Shown here: piece by piece, positions 33,041 through 40,739 of the stretch
Numbering within the stretch: the stretch's first letter is position 1
Layout: the number at the start of each line of letters is the position of its first letter
DNA from: CAG-217 sp963605415
Lineage (GTDB): Bacteria; Bacillota; Clostridia; Oscillospirales; Acutalibacteraceae
DNA length: 64,000 nucleotides
Assembly: GCA_963605415.1 (NCBI GenBank)
Contig: CAVCUL010000008.1
Span: 19,413 to 83,412, forward strand
Direction: 5' to 3'
Position numbers and translations under genes: made by a program
Notes under the pieces: model-generated
The model's database searches: none
The model's input: the letters and a program-made list of their open reading frames with translations, nothing else
Told to the model about the DNA's origin: nothing

Positions 33041-33069
33041 ATTATAGAGCGTAGTTGCCCGCTTGTCAA
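33041..33069 (-). promoter_or_regulatory. Promoter of the toxin mRNA
   Basis: Reverse strand TTGACA (33064-33069), 17-bp spacer, TATAAT (33041-33046), both perfect. The leader (about 33034-32937) folds into CCCTCT/AGAGGG and CCCCCTC/GAGGGGG hairpins. Confidence 0.85.
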
Positions 33070-33081
33070 CCGATGGCCCGC

Positions 33082-33110
33082 TTGACAAATCATGCCGGAT
33101 ATATTAAAAT
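33082..33110 (+). promoter_or_regulatory. Promoter of the host tRNA-Pro, now reading into the element's tRNA-Pro
   Basis: TTGACA (33082-33087), 17-bp spacer, TAAAAT (33105-33110), about 40 bp before the tRNA 5' half. Confidence 0.65.
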
Positions 33111-33150
33111 AACTCAAGTGTCCGGCAGCATATATATAATAATCGCGCAC

Positions 33151-33188
33151 CGAGGTGTAGCTCATCTGGTAGAGCGCTTGGTTTGGGA
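33151..33188 (+). pseudogene. 5' half of host tRNA-Pro(TGG), interrupted at the anticodon loop
   Basis: 38 nt: acceptor CGAGGTG, D-arm GCTC-ATCTGGTA-GAGC, anticodon stem CTTGG and loop TTTGGGA, then unrelated sequence. The missing half is at 52562-52599; joined, they make a 76-nt tRNA with every stem paired (acceptor CGAGGTG/CACTTCG, anticodon CTTGG/CCAAG). Confidence 0.9.
33180..33188 (+). repeat. attL core of the integrated element
   Basis: GGTTTGGGA, repeated exactly at 52553-52561. Sequence diverges on the inner side here and on the inner side at the other end. Confidence 0.85.
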
Positions 33189-33221
33189 GAATACGACCAG
33201 CTGGATAAAATAACGAAATAA

Positions 33222-33297
33222 CCGGGTGTAGCGCAGTTGGTAGCGCGCCTGCTTTGGGAGCAGGATGCCGCAGGTTCGAATCCTGTCACTCGGACCA
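33222..33297 (+). tRNA. tRNA-Pro(TGG) carried by the element
   Basis: 76 nt with encoded CCA. Acceptor CCGGGTG/CACTCGG perfect, D-arm GCGC/GCGC, anticodon arm CCTGC-TTTGGGA-GCAGG (anticodon TGG, Pro), T-arm GCAGG-TTCGAAT-CCTGT. It differs in many positions from the split host tRNA but reads the same codon. Only 33 bp separate it from the host 5' half, and it has no separate promoter that I can see, so transcription from the host tRNA promoter is likely. Confidence 0.93.
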
Positions 33298-33306
33298 CCT
33301 TTCTTT

Positions 33307-33333
33307 GAAAAACCGCCTAAAAAGGCGGTTTTT
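33307..33333 (+). terminator. Terminator of the element's tRNA-Pro
   Basis: AAAAACCGCC-TAAAA-AGGCGGTTTTT directly after the tRNA. Confidence 0.9.
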
Positions 33334-33505
33334 CTGCGTTATAAGTTCAATTTTTGAAGTGTACTTGACCACATCCCAATTGTGGTCAGAGCGGTAAAAT
33401 GGAGGTTGTGGCCTCGGTGCGGAGGAGCATCGAAAACCACAAAATCCCTAACTCATCCCTAACAGGAGTATTTTCAACATTTTTGCACGTAGGTATGACA
33501 ATATC

Positions 33506-33534
33506 TTGAAATTTTCGGCATTATGCACTATAAT
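33506..33534 (+). promoter_or_regulatory. Promoter of the ATPase-TOPRIM gene
   Basis: TTGAAA, 17-bp spacer, TATAAT. 33334-33505 holds no gene, only inverted words such as GACCAC/GTGGTC (33366-33388). Confidence 0.75.
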
Positions 33535-33540
33535 ATCTCC

Positions 33541-33600
33541 ACGGTAGGCCTTTGTGCCACCAAGGCAACCGTATGGGTGTGTTCCCATGCGGTCTTTTTT
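33541..33600 (+). promoter_or_regulatory. Attenuator-like leader (antiterminator/terminator pair)
   Basis: Hairpin 1 pairs ACGGTaGGCCTT (33541-33552) with AAGGCaACCGT (33562-33572). Hairpin 2 pairs ACCGTATGGG (33568-33577) with CCCATGCGGT (33584-33593) and is followed by CTTTTTT. The ACCGT word is used by both, so they exclude each other. The gene starts 38 nt after the T run. Confidence 0.6.
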
Positions 33601-33638
33601 ATATCATTGTGATCCCTTTATGATAAGGAGAAAGAAAT

Positions 33639-35444
33639 ATGTATCAAAATAACCAGTTAGATTTACTGATTAATGCTTATGAAGGTAGCATTCCCCAAAA
33701 TGTAGCCCAGGTTATTGCTACAATTCAAGCAATCTACAAGGCATACAACGATGATTACAGTCGATATACTGAAAACTATATTTCTATGATGGAAAGCACC
33801 TTCAACAGTTTGAAAACTGCTCAGTTAATCCCTGAGGCTAAAGGCGGAAAACTACGCACCACAAAGCCAATCGACTCAGAAAATATTTTGGCCCTCTTGT
33901 CGGATTATCATGACAAATTATTCGGCCTCCGCTATTTGAAGTTCTTAAGTGAGGAAAAAAAGACAGTTGTATTTGTCGGGCCAAATGGTTGCGGGAAAAC
34001 TACCCTTTTGCGAAATCTGATTAATGCAACCGGCGAAGATCAGATTGGGTATTATCCAGCAGATCGGCTTTTGGTGATTAATGACAGCTATAATCCAGAA
34101 CGTGATTTTGCTACATTTTCTAAGAGCTACCAAAATGCAGACAAGTACGCAAGCGATATTGATAATCAATCACAGACACACTATATCGTTCAGCAAATAA
34201 ACCAAACCATTACCCTATTTGAGAAGAAGCGAGCAACAGAAATGGATCTTTATGCAAAGGGAAAGCTGCGGCTGGAAGATAGCCTTACTGAAAAAATACT
34301 GGGCATATGGAATGAGCTGATAAAAGATCGTATTTTATTCTCGGAAGGAGCTCTAAAGGTTCAAACATTAGGCGGAACGGAATATCCTATTAAATATCTT
34401 AGTAGCGGCGAAAAAAGTATTTTCTACTTTCTTGCCTGCATCTTTCTTAAAGAGAAAAAGTCATATTATTTTGTTGACGAACCCGAGAACAATCTCAATC
34501 CGTCAATTGTCTCCAAACTATGGGATATCATTGAGAAACACTGTGAAGGAAGTGTATTTGTCTACCTAACTCATGATAGCAACTTTGTTGCGTCGCGAAC
34601 AAATAGCAAATTATTCTGGATTGAAAAGTATGATGGCACCGAATGGACCTATAAACCACTGCCCGAGAACGATAATCTTCCTCAGCACCTCATGGTAGCC
34701 CTTGTGGGCAACAGAGAACCTGTCCTGTTCTGTGAATCGCAAGATGAATACAAGTATGACGATATTGTATTCAAAATGATGTTCCCTGAGTTCAAAGTTA
34801 TTCCTGCCGCCGGATGCGATGCCGTTATTGCCAAAGTAAAAGCATATTCAATTGCCGGCCTCCCACAAAAAGCATTTGGAATAATTGATTGCGATTACAA
34901 GGATCAAAACTATTTAGAAGGGCAGGAAACCGATGGTATCTTTCATTTGCCATTCTTTGAAATCGAGAATTTTCTTTTCTCAGAGGAAATCATAACCGGT
35001 GTGATTGCGGCGTTCAGTCGTGACAAAGAGAATGCATTCGCAAATCTCAAGTCTGCACTAAAAAATGATTTCATCTCAAAAAAAGAGCAGTGGATTATCA
35101 GAAAGATTGCATTTCGTTTGAGAGAAACATTCTTCACCGGGAAAATTAAGAGACTAAAAGATTTTCCGGAATTAAAAGTGGAATACACATCTTTTAGCAG
35201 TAGTGTTGACTTAGATGCTTTACATGCCAGTTATGAGGCTGAAATCCAGCGAGTAATTGATGCAGATGACTACAACACTTTGCTTCGATATTACGATAAC
35301 AAAGGTATTTTCACAATGTTCCTCCCACAATTGAAACTCGAAAATAAAATGCCGTATAAAGAAGCCGTTTTTACTTATTTAAGCGAGCACAAAGATGTGT
35401 TGACAGGTCTGCGAAGCAAGTATTTCCCCGGCATTATAGTATAA
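33639..35444 (+). CDS. AAA/ABC ATPase fused to DUF4435-type TOPRIM nuclease (PARIS AriA-AriB-like)
   Basis: 601 residues; AAGGAG before ATG. Residues 1-350 form an SMC/ABC-like ATPase: Walker A GPNGCGKT (114-121), signature LSSGEKS (254-260), Walker B YYFVDEPE (276-283), H-loop THD (311-313). Residues ~360-600 fit a TOPRIM/DUF4435 domain with Glu366 and the D417-x-D419 pair in IIDCDY. In the PARIS phage-defence system AriA (ATPase) and AriB (DUF4435 TOPRIM) are usually two proteins; AriB cleaves host tRNA when an anti-restriction protein is sensed. A fused form, or an OLD-like nuclease, would look like this. It sits on an element that also carries type I R-M, fitting the link between PARIS and anti-restriction proteins. 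Family is inferred from motifs and recollection. Confidence 0.7.
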   Translation: MYQNNQLDLLINAYEGSIPQNVAQVIATIQAIYKAYNDDYSRYTENYISMMESTFNSLKTAQLIPEAKGGKLRTTKPIDSENILALLSDYHDKLFGLRYLKFLSEEKKTVVFVGPNGCGKTTLLRNLINATGEDQIGYYPADRLLVINDSYNPERDFATFSKSYQNADKYASDIDNQSQTHYIVQQINQTITLFEKKRATEMDLYAKGKLRLEDSLTEKILGIWNELIKDRILFSEGALKVQTLGGTEYPIKYLSSGEKSIFYFLACIFLKEKKSYYFVDEPENNLNPSIVSKLWDIIEKHCEGSVFVYLTHDSNFVASRTNSKLFWIEKYDGTEWTYKPLPENDNLPQHLMVALVGNREPVLFCESQDEYKYDDIVFKMMFPEFKVIPAAGCDAVIAKVKAYSIAGLPQKAFGIIDCDYKDQNYLEGQETDGIFHLPFFEIENFLFSEEIITGVIAAFSRDKENAFANLKSALKNDFISKKEQWIIRKIAFRLRETFFTGKIKRLKDFPELKVEYTSFSSSVDLDALHASYEAEIQRVIDADDYNTLLRYYDNKGIFTMFLPQLKLENKMPYKEAVFTYLSEHKDVLTGLRSKYFPGIIV

Positions 35445-35504
35445 CAACACTCCGAATCTTGCTTTCGCACAAAAATAAAGGAGTTTTCCTTTCAACTGAA
35501 AAAG

Positions 35505-35541
35505 AGTGGCCCAAGGGACTGTGATTTATCCCTTGGCCCTC
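35505..35541. terminator. Terminator between ATPase-TOPRIM and integrase genes
   Basis: GGCCCAAGGGA/TCCCTTGGCC stem with T-rich flanks; convergent genes end on either side. Confidence 0.75.
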
Positions 35542-35548
35542 GTTTCTT

Positions 35549-36778
35549 TTATCCCACCTTCTCGAACGGTATCACCTTGCACCGGTTCTCCTCCGGTGGG
35601 TCAGGAGGTTCCAGGGTGTTGGCTGCCGTGACCGATTCCATGAAGCCGCTGATTTTTTCCGCCGCGCCTCGCTGCATATCGTTGGTGATGTGCGTGTAGG
35701 TGTCCAGCGTGAACCCGGCGCTGAAATGGCCCAGCATACTGGACAGAGTCTTCACATCCACGCCGCTGGAGATGGCCATAGTTGCGAAGGTGTGTCTGAG
35801 ATCATGGAAGCGCACATGCTCCTCGATGTCTGCGTTTTTCAGCAGCTTCCGGTTGATCCTTGACACGGCGTCCGGACTCCAGTAGCCGCCTGTCCGGGGC
35901 GACGGGAACAGGATGGGATTGTCCGGGTGCTGTTCATGCTCCCGCACCAGTAGGTCCACTGCCTGCTGAGATAGTGCCACCTTGCGGACAGAGTTTTTCG
36001 TTTTCGGTTCCGTCACATCCAGCTCGCCCTCCATGCGGGTGACCTGCTTGTTCACCGTCAGGATGCGCTCTTTCACATTCAGGTCTGTCCACTGGAGCGC
36101 GAGAAGTTCGCCCCGGCGCAGGCCGCTGGACAGTTCCAGGTAGAACATGGGCAGGACGCCGTACTTCTCCGCCTCCTGAAGGTATCTTCCAATTTTCTCT
36201 GGCGGCAGGATGGTCATCTCCTTCTTGTCCTTGGGCGGGATGCGGCAGTTCTCGCAGGGGTTGTACGGGATGAGTCGCTCCTTCACCGCCTGCTTTAGCG
36301 CCGCCTGCAGCACTGCATGGACGCGCCGCACGAAGGTGTTGGACAAGGCTTTGCTGTTCTGCTTCGCCCCGCGCTGCATCCTGCCGTTCTCTTTCACATC
36401 GTTGTACATCTTCTGGATATGGATGGACGAGAGCTGCCTGAGCTTGATCGCGCCGATGGCCGGGATGATGTGGTGCTCAATGATTCCCTCATAGCCCTTG
36501 GCGGTGTTGTAGCGGATGTTGGGCTTGCTGTAAGTCTCAAACCACAGGCGGCACCACTCCGCTACGGTGTAGTCGCCGATGTGATTGATGGGCACGCCCC
36601 GGTTTTCCCGAATGGCCTTCGCCAGCTTTTCCCTGCACTCCGCCTGGGTCTTGGCGGATACACTTTTCTGGATAGCCTTGCCGGTAACCGGGTCGATGCC
36701 CTGGGTATATCTGCCCTCCCAGCGACCGCTGGGCTTTTTGCGGATGCTGCCCTCGCCGTTGGCTCGTTTCTTTGCCAT
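35549..36778 (-). CDS. Tyrosine recombinase/integrase (Tn916-like)
   Basis: 409 residues, AGGAGGGATCAT upstream. N-terminal AP2-like arm-binding region (KKPSGRWEGRYTQGIDPVTGK), SAM-like core-binding domain, and catalytic domain with Arg in SSGLRRGELLAL, HDLRHTFA (His-x-x-Arg), LGH and the nucleophile Tyr in DTYTHI. All catalytic residues are intact. Probably the enzyme that inserted the element into the tRNA anticodon loop. Confidence 0.95.
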   Translation of the reverse strand: MAKKRANGEGSIRKKPSGRWEGRYTQGIDPVTGKAIQKSVSAKTQAECREKLAKAIRENRGVPINHIGDYTVAEWCRLWFETYSKPNIRYNTAKGYEGIIEHHIIPAIGAIKLRQLSSIHIQKMYNDVKENGRMQRGAKQNSKALSNTFVRRVHAVLQAALKQAVKERLIPYNPCENCRIPPKDKKEMTILPPEKIGRYLQEAEKYGVLPMFYLELSSGLRRGELLALQWTDLNVKERILTVNKQVTRMEGELDVTEPKTKNSVRKVALSQQAVDLLVREHEQHPDNPILFPSPRTGGYWSPDAVSRINRKLLKNADIEEHVRFHDLRHTFATMAISSGVDVKTLSSMLGHFSAGFTLDTYTHITNDMQRGAAEKISGFMESVTAANTLEPPDPPEENRCKVIPFEKVG

Positions 36779-36796
36779 TTATGATCCCTCCTTTTT

Positions 36797-36836
36797 AACA
36801 CAAACACATACCACAGAATCTCCGAAATAGCTATCA
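36797..36836. repeat. Integrase-leader repeat, copy 1
   Basis: ACAAACACATACCACAGAAT...GAAATAGCTATCAT, between xis stop and int start. Copies at 49277-49317 and 50998-51039. Confidence 0.65.
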
Positions 36837-37052
36837 TAATATTTCAGACTTTTTCACAGCCTGCTCATCGATCCATTCCATGAATTTGTCACGGGGGACG
36901 ATGATTCGGCTGCCCAGTGTGATGGTGGGGAAATCCCGACGGTGCGCCACCTCGTAGGCGTGGGCCAGGCCGATGCCCAGCACATGGGACACATCCTCCA
37001 CGGTCAGCATCAGAGGAAGTTCGTCAAACGAATTGTATTTGGATTTTCGCAT
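36834..37052 (-). CDS. Excisionase-like helix-turn-helix protein
   Basis: 72 residues with a MerR/HTH_17-type helix-turn-helix (MLTVEDVSHVLGIGLAHAYEVAHRRDFPTITLGSRIIVPRDKFMEWI). Position directly before int is that of Xis in Tn916-type elements, which directs integrase to excision. AAGGAACTG upstream. Confidence 0.85.
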   Translation of the reverse strand: MRKSKYNSFDELPLMLTVEDVSHVLGIGLAHAYEVAHRRDFPTITLGSRIIVPRDKFMEWIDEQAVKKSEIL

Positions 37053-37120
37053 TCAGTTCCTTTCTACCTTCCGCTCGGAAGGGTTTTATTCTTTGTTTTG
37101 CGGCGCAGTTTCTGCGCCGC

Positions 37121-39061
37121 TCACATGGTCATGTCAGGCCACTGCTGTTCATGGTCATCCGGCTTGTGACCCAGGGCGATGCGCTTCTCCTGCAGCTTCT
37201 TCAGCCGCTTCCGGTCGATCTGAATACCTCCGGGGCAGGACTTGGGAACGGAGTTGTCCTGGAAGATCCGACTCATGTGATGAAGCAGCCGTGTCACCGC
37301 CAGCATCACAGAGGGCGAGCGGTTTTCCTCCAGGTGCCCAAGAAGGTATTCCGCATACTGGTTTCCCTGCTCTGCGGACTGGGTCAGCCAGTAGACGGCT
37401 TTCTCCTCATCATAGGGGGCTTCTTTTCCGGTGAGGTACAGCTTACCCAGCATATACTGGGCGTAGGGATTTCCCCGCTCGGCTGACCGGGTGAACCATG
37501 CCACAGCACTGGTGGCATCTCTTTCAATGTTTTCCCCCTTGAGCAGCTCCTTGGCCAGCCGGTACATGGCGTAGTGGCTACCGTTGACCGCAGCGGTGTA
37601 GAGCCAGTTCATCCCCGTGCGGGTATCCCGCACTTCCAAGTCATCCGCGAGGTACAACTTGGCAAGGGAATATTGTGCCACCAGATGTCCCTGCTCCGCC
37701 GCCCGCTCGAACCAATACCGTGCTTCCACTGAGTCCGGGATCAGCAGAGGGCCGTCCCGCCAGAGCTTTCCCATCAGGTACTGGGCGTACCTGTCGCCGC
37801 TTTCCGCCAGCTTTTCCATTTCAGAGACGGCTTCGCCGCGCTCCTCCATGGTCAGGCTCTCGTCCCGAATCACATCTCGGAGCATCCCGTAGTTGTAAGG
37901 CTCGTTGTGGAATTCTTCCGGCTCATCGTACTGGCCGAAATCACGCTCCTCGAAGGTAATCTCGTCCAGCCGCAGACGCTCCGCTTCACGGATGACCGCA
38001 TTTTTGATCTGCGTGAACTCTTTCTGTTTTGAGAGCGGCAATTGCTCCTGCGGTTTATCGTGGTAGTAGGCATCCACCTTACCTTGAAGCACCAGCCACT
38101 GGTCATAGCATCTGCTCATGCCCGGGAGCCGCTCCATCTCGTCTATGATCTCATCCACCAGCTTCTTTAGCCGTTTGGGGAGGTAGCCATAGGATTTCTT
38201 TCCCTTGACTGTTTCAAGCTGCGCCGCCAGCTCCAGCATGAACCGCTCGGCATCCGGATGGTCGCACATACTATCCCGCATGGTCTGCACCAGTTCCAGC
38301 ATTGCCCGCCGCGCCTCCCGCACCAACTCATCTCTGGACTCAGACTTCTGTTCATAGAGGTGGAGCATTTCGTTGCGGAAGATATCGTTGGTCAGCTTGG
38401 ACTTGATCTGACGAATACCCTCTTTAGAGAGGTATGCCTGTCCCGGCTTTGCGGACCAGGCCATCATGTGGATGTGCGGGTGCTCACCCTCGTCGTGAAA
38501 GGCGGCGTACCAGCGGAAGTCACCGGGCGATATCTTCATTGCCGCCGCGATGTCGTTGCGGTGGGCGCGGATGAGATTTCGCCACGCCGCGGCGTTATCG
38601 AAGCCAAGCCGGGCCGCATCCTCCCGCTTGAGAGAGATGATGTGTGTCCACACATTCCCGGTGTAGTTCTCCAGCTCCTCCACGGCCTTGTCCAGAGAGA
38701 CTGTGTCTTCATCACCGAACAGGCCATGAGCGCCGATGCGCTCTGCGCGGGGACGGGTGGCGATGTACTTCATGTACTGCTCCGACTTGTGGACGGAATC
38801 CCAGTTGGCTTCGAGCGCCAGCGTGATAAATGCAGAGGCATTGACCTTGGTGGGCTTCGTCAGATAGTCCTGGTATTCGTAGAGCGTTTTGCTGTCCGGG
38901 AAGTCCTTGACCAATTTTGTGATGAGCTGCTCCTGCTTTCGGGTAGGCGGACGGTCATCTGGAATGAGTTCCACCCGCTCCCGCGTTGCGATGTAGCGCA
39001 GGTAACCGGATGCTCCGCCGGTGCTTTTGATATACGGACTCTTGAGGATCAGTCTTGCCAT
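37121..39061 (-). CDS. MobP-type relaxase with C-terminal Sel1 repeats
   Basis: 646 residues. The N-terminal ~270 residues are a MOBP relaxase: helical start, then the metal-binding HDEGEHPHIHMMAW (3-His motif). It nicks DNA at oriT through a Tyr and leads transfer. From ~residue 395 there are five to six Sel1-type repeats (AQYLMGKLW, AQYSLAKLYL, AMYRLAKELL, AQYMLGKLYL, AEYLLGHLE), a protein-protein module not part of classic relaxases. Overlaps the mobC-like gene by 13 nt. Confidence 0.85.
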   Translation of the reverse strand: MARLILKSPYIKSTGGASGYLRYIATRERVELIPDDRPPTRKQEQLITKLVKDFPDSKTLYEYQDYLTKPTKVNASAFITLALEANWDSVHKSEQYMKYIATRPRAERIGAHGLFGDEDTVSLDKAVEELENYTGNVWTHIISLKREDAARLGFDNAAAWRNLIRAHRNDIAAAMKISPGDFRWYAAFHDEGEHPHIHMMAWSAKPGQAYLSKEGIRQIKSKLTNDIFRNEMLHLYEQKSESRDELVREARRAMLELVQTMRDSMCDHPDAERFMLELAAQLETVKGKKSYGYLPKRLKKLVDEIIDEMERLPGMSRCYDQWLVLQGKVDAYYHDKPQEQLPLSKQKEFTQIKNAVIREAERLRLDEITFEERDFGQYDEPEEFHNEPYNYGMLRDVIRDESLTMEERGEAVSEMEKLAESGDRYAQYLMGKLWRDGPLLIPDSVEARYWFERAAEQGHLVAQYSLAKLYLADDLEVRDTRTGMNWLYTAAVNGSHYAMYRLAKELLKGENIERDATSAVAWFTRSAERGNPYAQYMLGKLYLTGKEAPYDEEKAVYWLTQSAEQGNQYAEYLLGHLEENRSPSVMLAVTRLLHHMSRIFQDNSVPKSCPGGIQIDRKRLKKLQEKRIALGHKPDDHEQQWPDMTM

Positions 39062-39483
39062 TCGTCATCATCCCAGTCCCGCTCCTGACGGGAGCGTGCA
39101 TACTTCTCCAGCGAGGTGATCCCGTTGGTCGCTCTAACATTCCGGACACTCTGTGCGCGTATGCGCTTCAAACTATCTTCGTCCATCCGGAACGCCTCTG
39201 CGATAATTCCGTTGGTCATATCCTGCTCCACGTTTCTTGTGAAGCTGCTTCTGGCAATGTAGTCCTCCATTCTGCTCAGTCTACCGTCAATGGCAGACTG
39301 GATCGCCATAGGCAGGAGCGTTTGGTTGTCCTGGATCTCCAGATGGTCCACATAGAAGTTCACTGCCTTTTCCATGAACTCATTCATGCTTTGGCAGTTG
39401 TCGGCAGCGTACCACTGCTCGATCCTTCTTCTGGTTTCCGGCTGCATTCTCAGAGCCAGCCGTTCTCTGTTTTCATTGCCCAT
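39049..39483 (-). CDS. MobC-like relaxosome accessory protein
   Basis: 144 residues from the ATG at 39483, which follows GGAGGAATTT (an in-frame ATG at 39510 lacks a site). N-terminal ribbon-helix-helix pattern (RLALRMQPETRRRIEQWYAADNCQSMNEFMEKAVNFYVDHLE), helical C-terminus. Such proteins bind oriT and help the relaxase, whose gene overlaps. Confidence 0.75.
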   Translation of the reverse strand: MGNENRERLALRMQPETRRRIEQWYAADNCQSMNEFMEKAVNFYVDHLEIQDNQTLLPMAIQSAIDGRLSRMEDYIARSSFTRNVEQDMTNGIIAEAFRMDEDSLKRIRAQSVRNVRATNGITSLEKYARSRQERDWDDDEWQD

Positions 39484-39661
39484 AAATTCCTCCATTTCTT
39501 TGTAAGACATCTTTGAAAAGTCCTGCAGTACGGGGCTTTTCGGGAAAGCTGATGCCAGCGGTGCTTATTTCGCCTCTCAAAGACACCAGCTTCAAATTCC
39601 TGAAACTGCCCGCACTGCGGGCAGAAGTGGCGGCTGCGGCGGCGCTTGCGACGCCATACCT
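39484..39661. other. Candidate oriT region
   Basis: Non-coding stretch upstream of mobC with a perfect hairpin CTGCCCGCA/TGCGGGCAG-type (39606-39624) and GCGGC repeats. Position only; no nic consensus recognised. Confidence 0.3.
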
Positions 39662-40207
39662 TTATCCTGCTTTTCCTTTCGTCCTCGCAAACTCCTCCGA
39701 AAGCGGCTCAAATTCACCCTCAACTTCCTGGGCGGGACTGGGACTCGGTTCCTCTCGGAAAGGCGCACACAGGGCGTTCTGGCGGCTCTGGGTACTGGAC
39801 TTTTCGAGGAGCTGCGCCGCGCGATAACGGGCGGTGTCCTCCTCCACCTGCCGGAGCTGCCGCTCATAGAATGCTTCGAGTACGCCTTGGATAGGGCGAA
39901 CGGTGTAGAGCAGATTTCCATTCAGGGGTCTGCCATCTTTGCTTCGTACCATCGTCGGCTCTGTGTAGATGAGACCTTTCTCCTCCAGCTACCGCACATA
40001 CTTTGCCACCGTATTTTCGCTCATGCCGATCGCTTTGCCGATGGTTTTGTAACTGGGATAGCACTGGTAGGATTCCCGGTTCTCGCATCGGAGCAGATAG
40101 GTGTAGAGTGATATCTCCCGGTAATCCAGACCGATGCCGAATATCTCGTTGGGTACCATAAAAAAGTTTTTCTCTGCGCTGCGCTTTGGCCATTTGTTGA
40201 AACTCAA
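39662..40207 (-). pseudogene. HTH replication-initiator-like gene broken by an in-frame TAG
   Basis: One 182-codon reading frame interrupted by TAG at 39989-39991. Upstream part: 72 residues (KNFFMVPNEIFGIGLDYREI...CYPSYKTIGKAIGMSENTVAKYVR), the start of a RepA_N/helix-turn-helix type initiator or regulator. Downstream part continues in frame (LEEKGLIYTEPT...) for ~108 codons. A CAG to TAG change (Gln in the HTH wing) explains it. The downstream part could restart at ATG 39952 but would lack the HTH. Confidence 0.75.
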
Positions 40208-40270
40208 TTCATACCTCCCGTGTTGTCGTAGAGTCTGATAGCACCCACACAGAGAACAGAAAAAATTTCA

Positions 40271-40299
40271 TTGCTTTTCTGCTGTTTGCTTGCTATACT
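40271..40299 (+). promoter_or_regulatory. Promoter of a short orphan transcript
   Basis: TTGCTT, 17-bp spacer, TATACT, followed 40 bp later by a terminator. Confidence 0.55.
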
Positions 40300-40305
40300 C
40301 TTGTC

Positions 40306-40376
40306 AGTAGATTTGTGCGTGCCTGTGTGTGCGCCGAGCCGCCGGACTGTTGCCGCAGTCACGGCGGTTTTTGTTT
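40306..40376 (+). ncRNA. Possible ~70-nt RNA ending in a strong terminator
   Basis: CCGCCG-GACTG-TTGCCG-CAGTC-A-CGGCGG (40339-40367) with T-rich tail. Either a small RNA or a leader attenuator; the next plus gene starts only at 40740, too far to be sure. The gap 40208-40739 otherwise holds no gene. Confidence 0.4.
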
Positions 40377-40469
40377 TGCGGGTGTATTACGTAGTGTGCA
40401 TTCCTCCTTTGCTTTATGGCTGCAGCATTTGCTCTCATCTGCGAACTATCTTTTTCACCTCCTCCGTGT

Positions 40470-40507
40470 TAGAATAAAAAGAGACCGTGCTCCCGGGAGC
40501 ACGGTCA
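40470..40507 (-). terminator. Perfect palindromic terminator on the minus strand
   Basis: GACCGTGCTCCC/GGGAGCACGGTC (40484-40507), reverse strand followed by TCTCTTTTT. No minus-strand gene precedes it up to 40740; a second palindrome GAGAGCA-CGCA-TGCTCTC is at 40545-40562. May end an unrecognised RNA. Confidence 0.5.
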
Positions 40508-40739
40508 GAGCGGGAATGACCTTCCGAGCGGATTGCCGTATGGCGGAGAGCACGCATGCTCTCATAGATGCTCTGTCGAAGGCCAGGTGAGTTCGTCAGC
40601 GCGGATACCGTGCCGTACCGAACCAAGAACAACCTCACCCGGGTGAAATTGTCCTTCTATTATTACTTAGAGAAAAATCACAAAATCGGAAGGTCCTAAA
40701 TTGTAAACTTTTTGTGAATGCAGAAAGGGCGGCGAGTTC

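Noticed and set aside
39989..39991. TAG read as glutamine (recoded stop)
   Set aside because: All other genes use normal stops including TAG, and only this one codon would need recoding; a point mutation is simpler.
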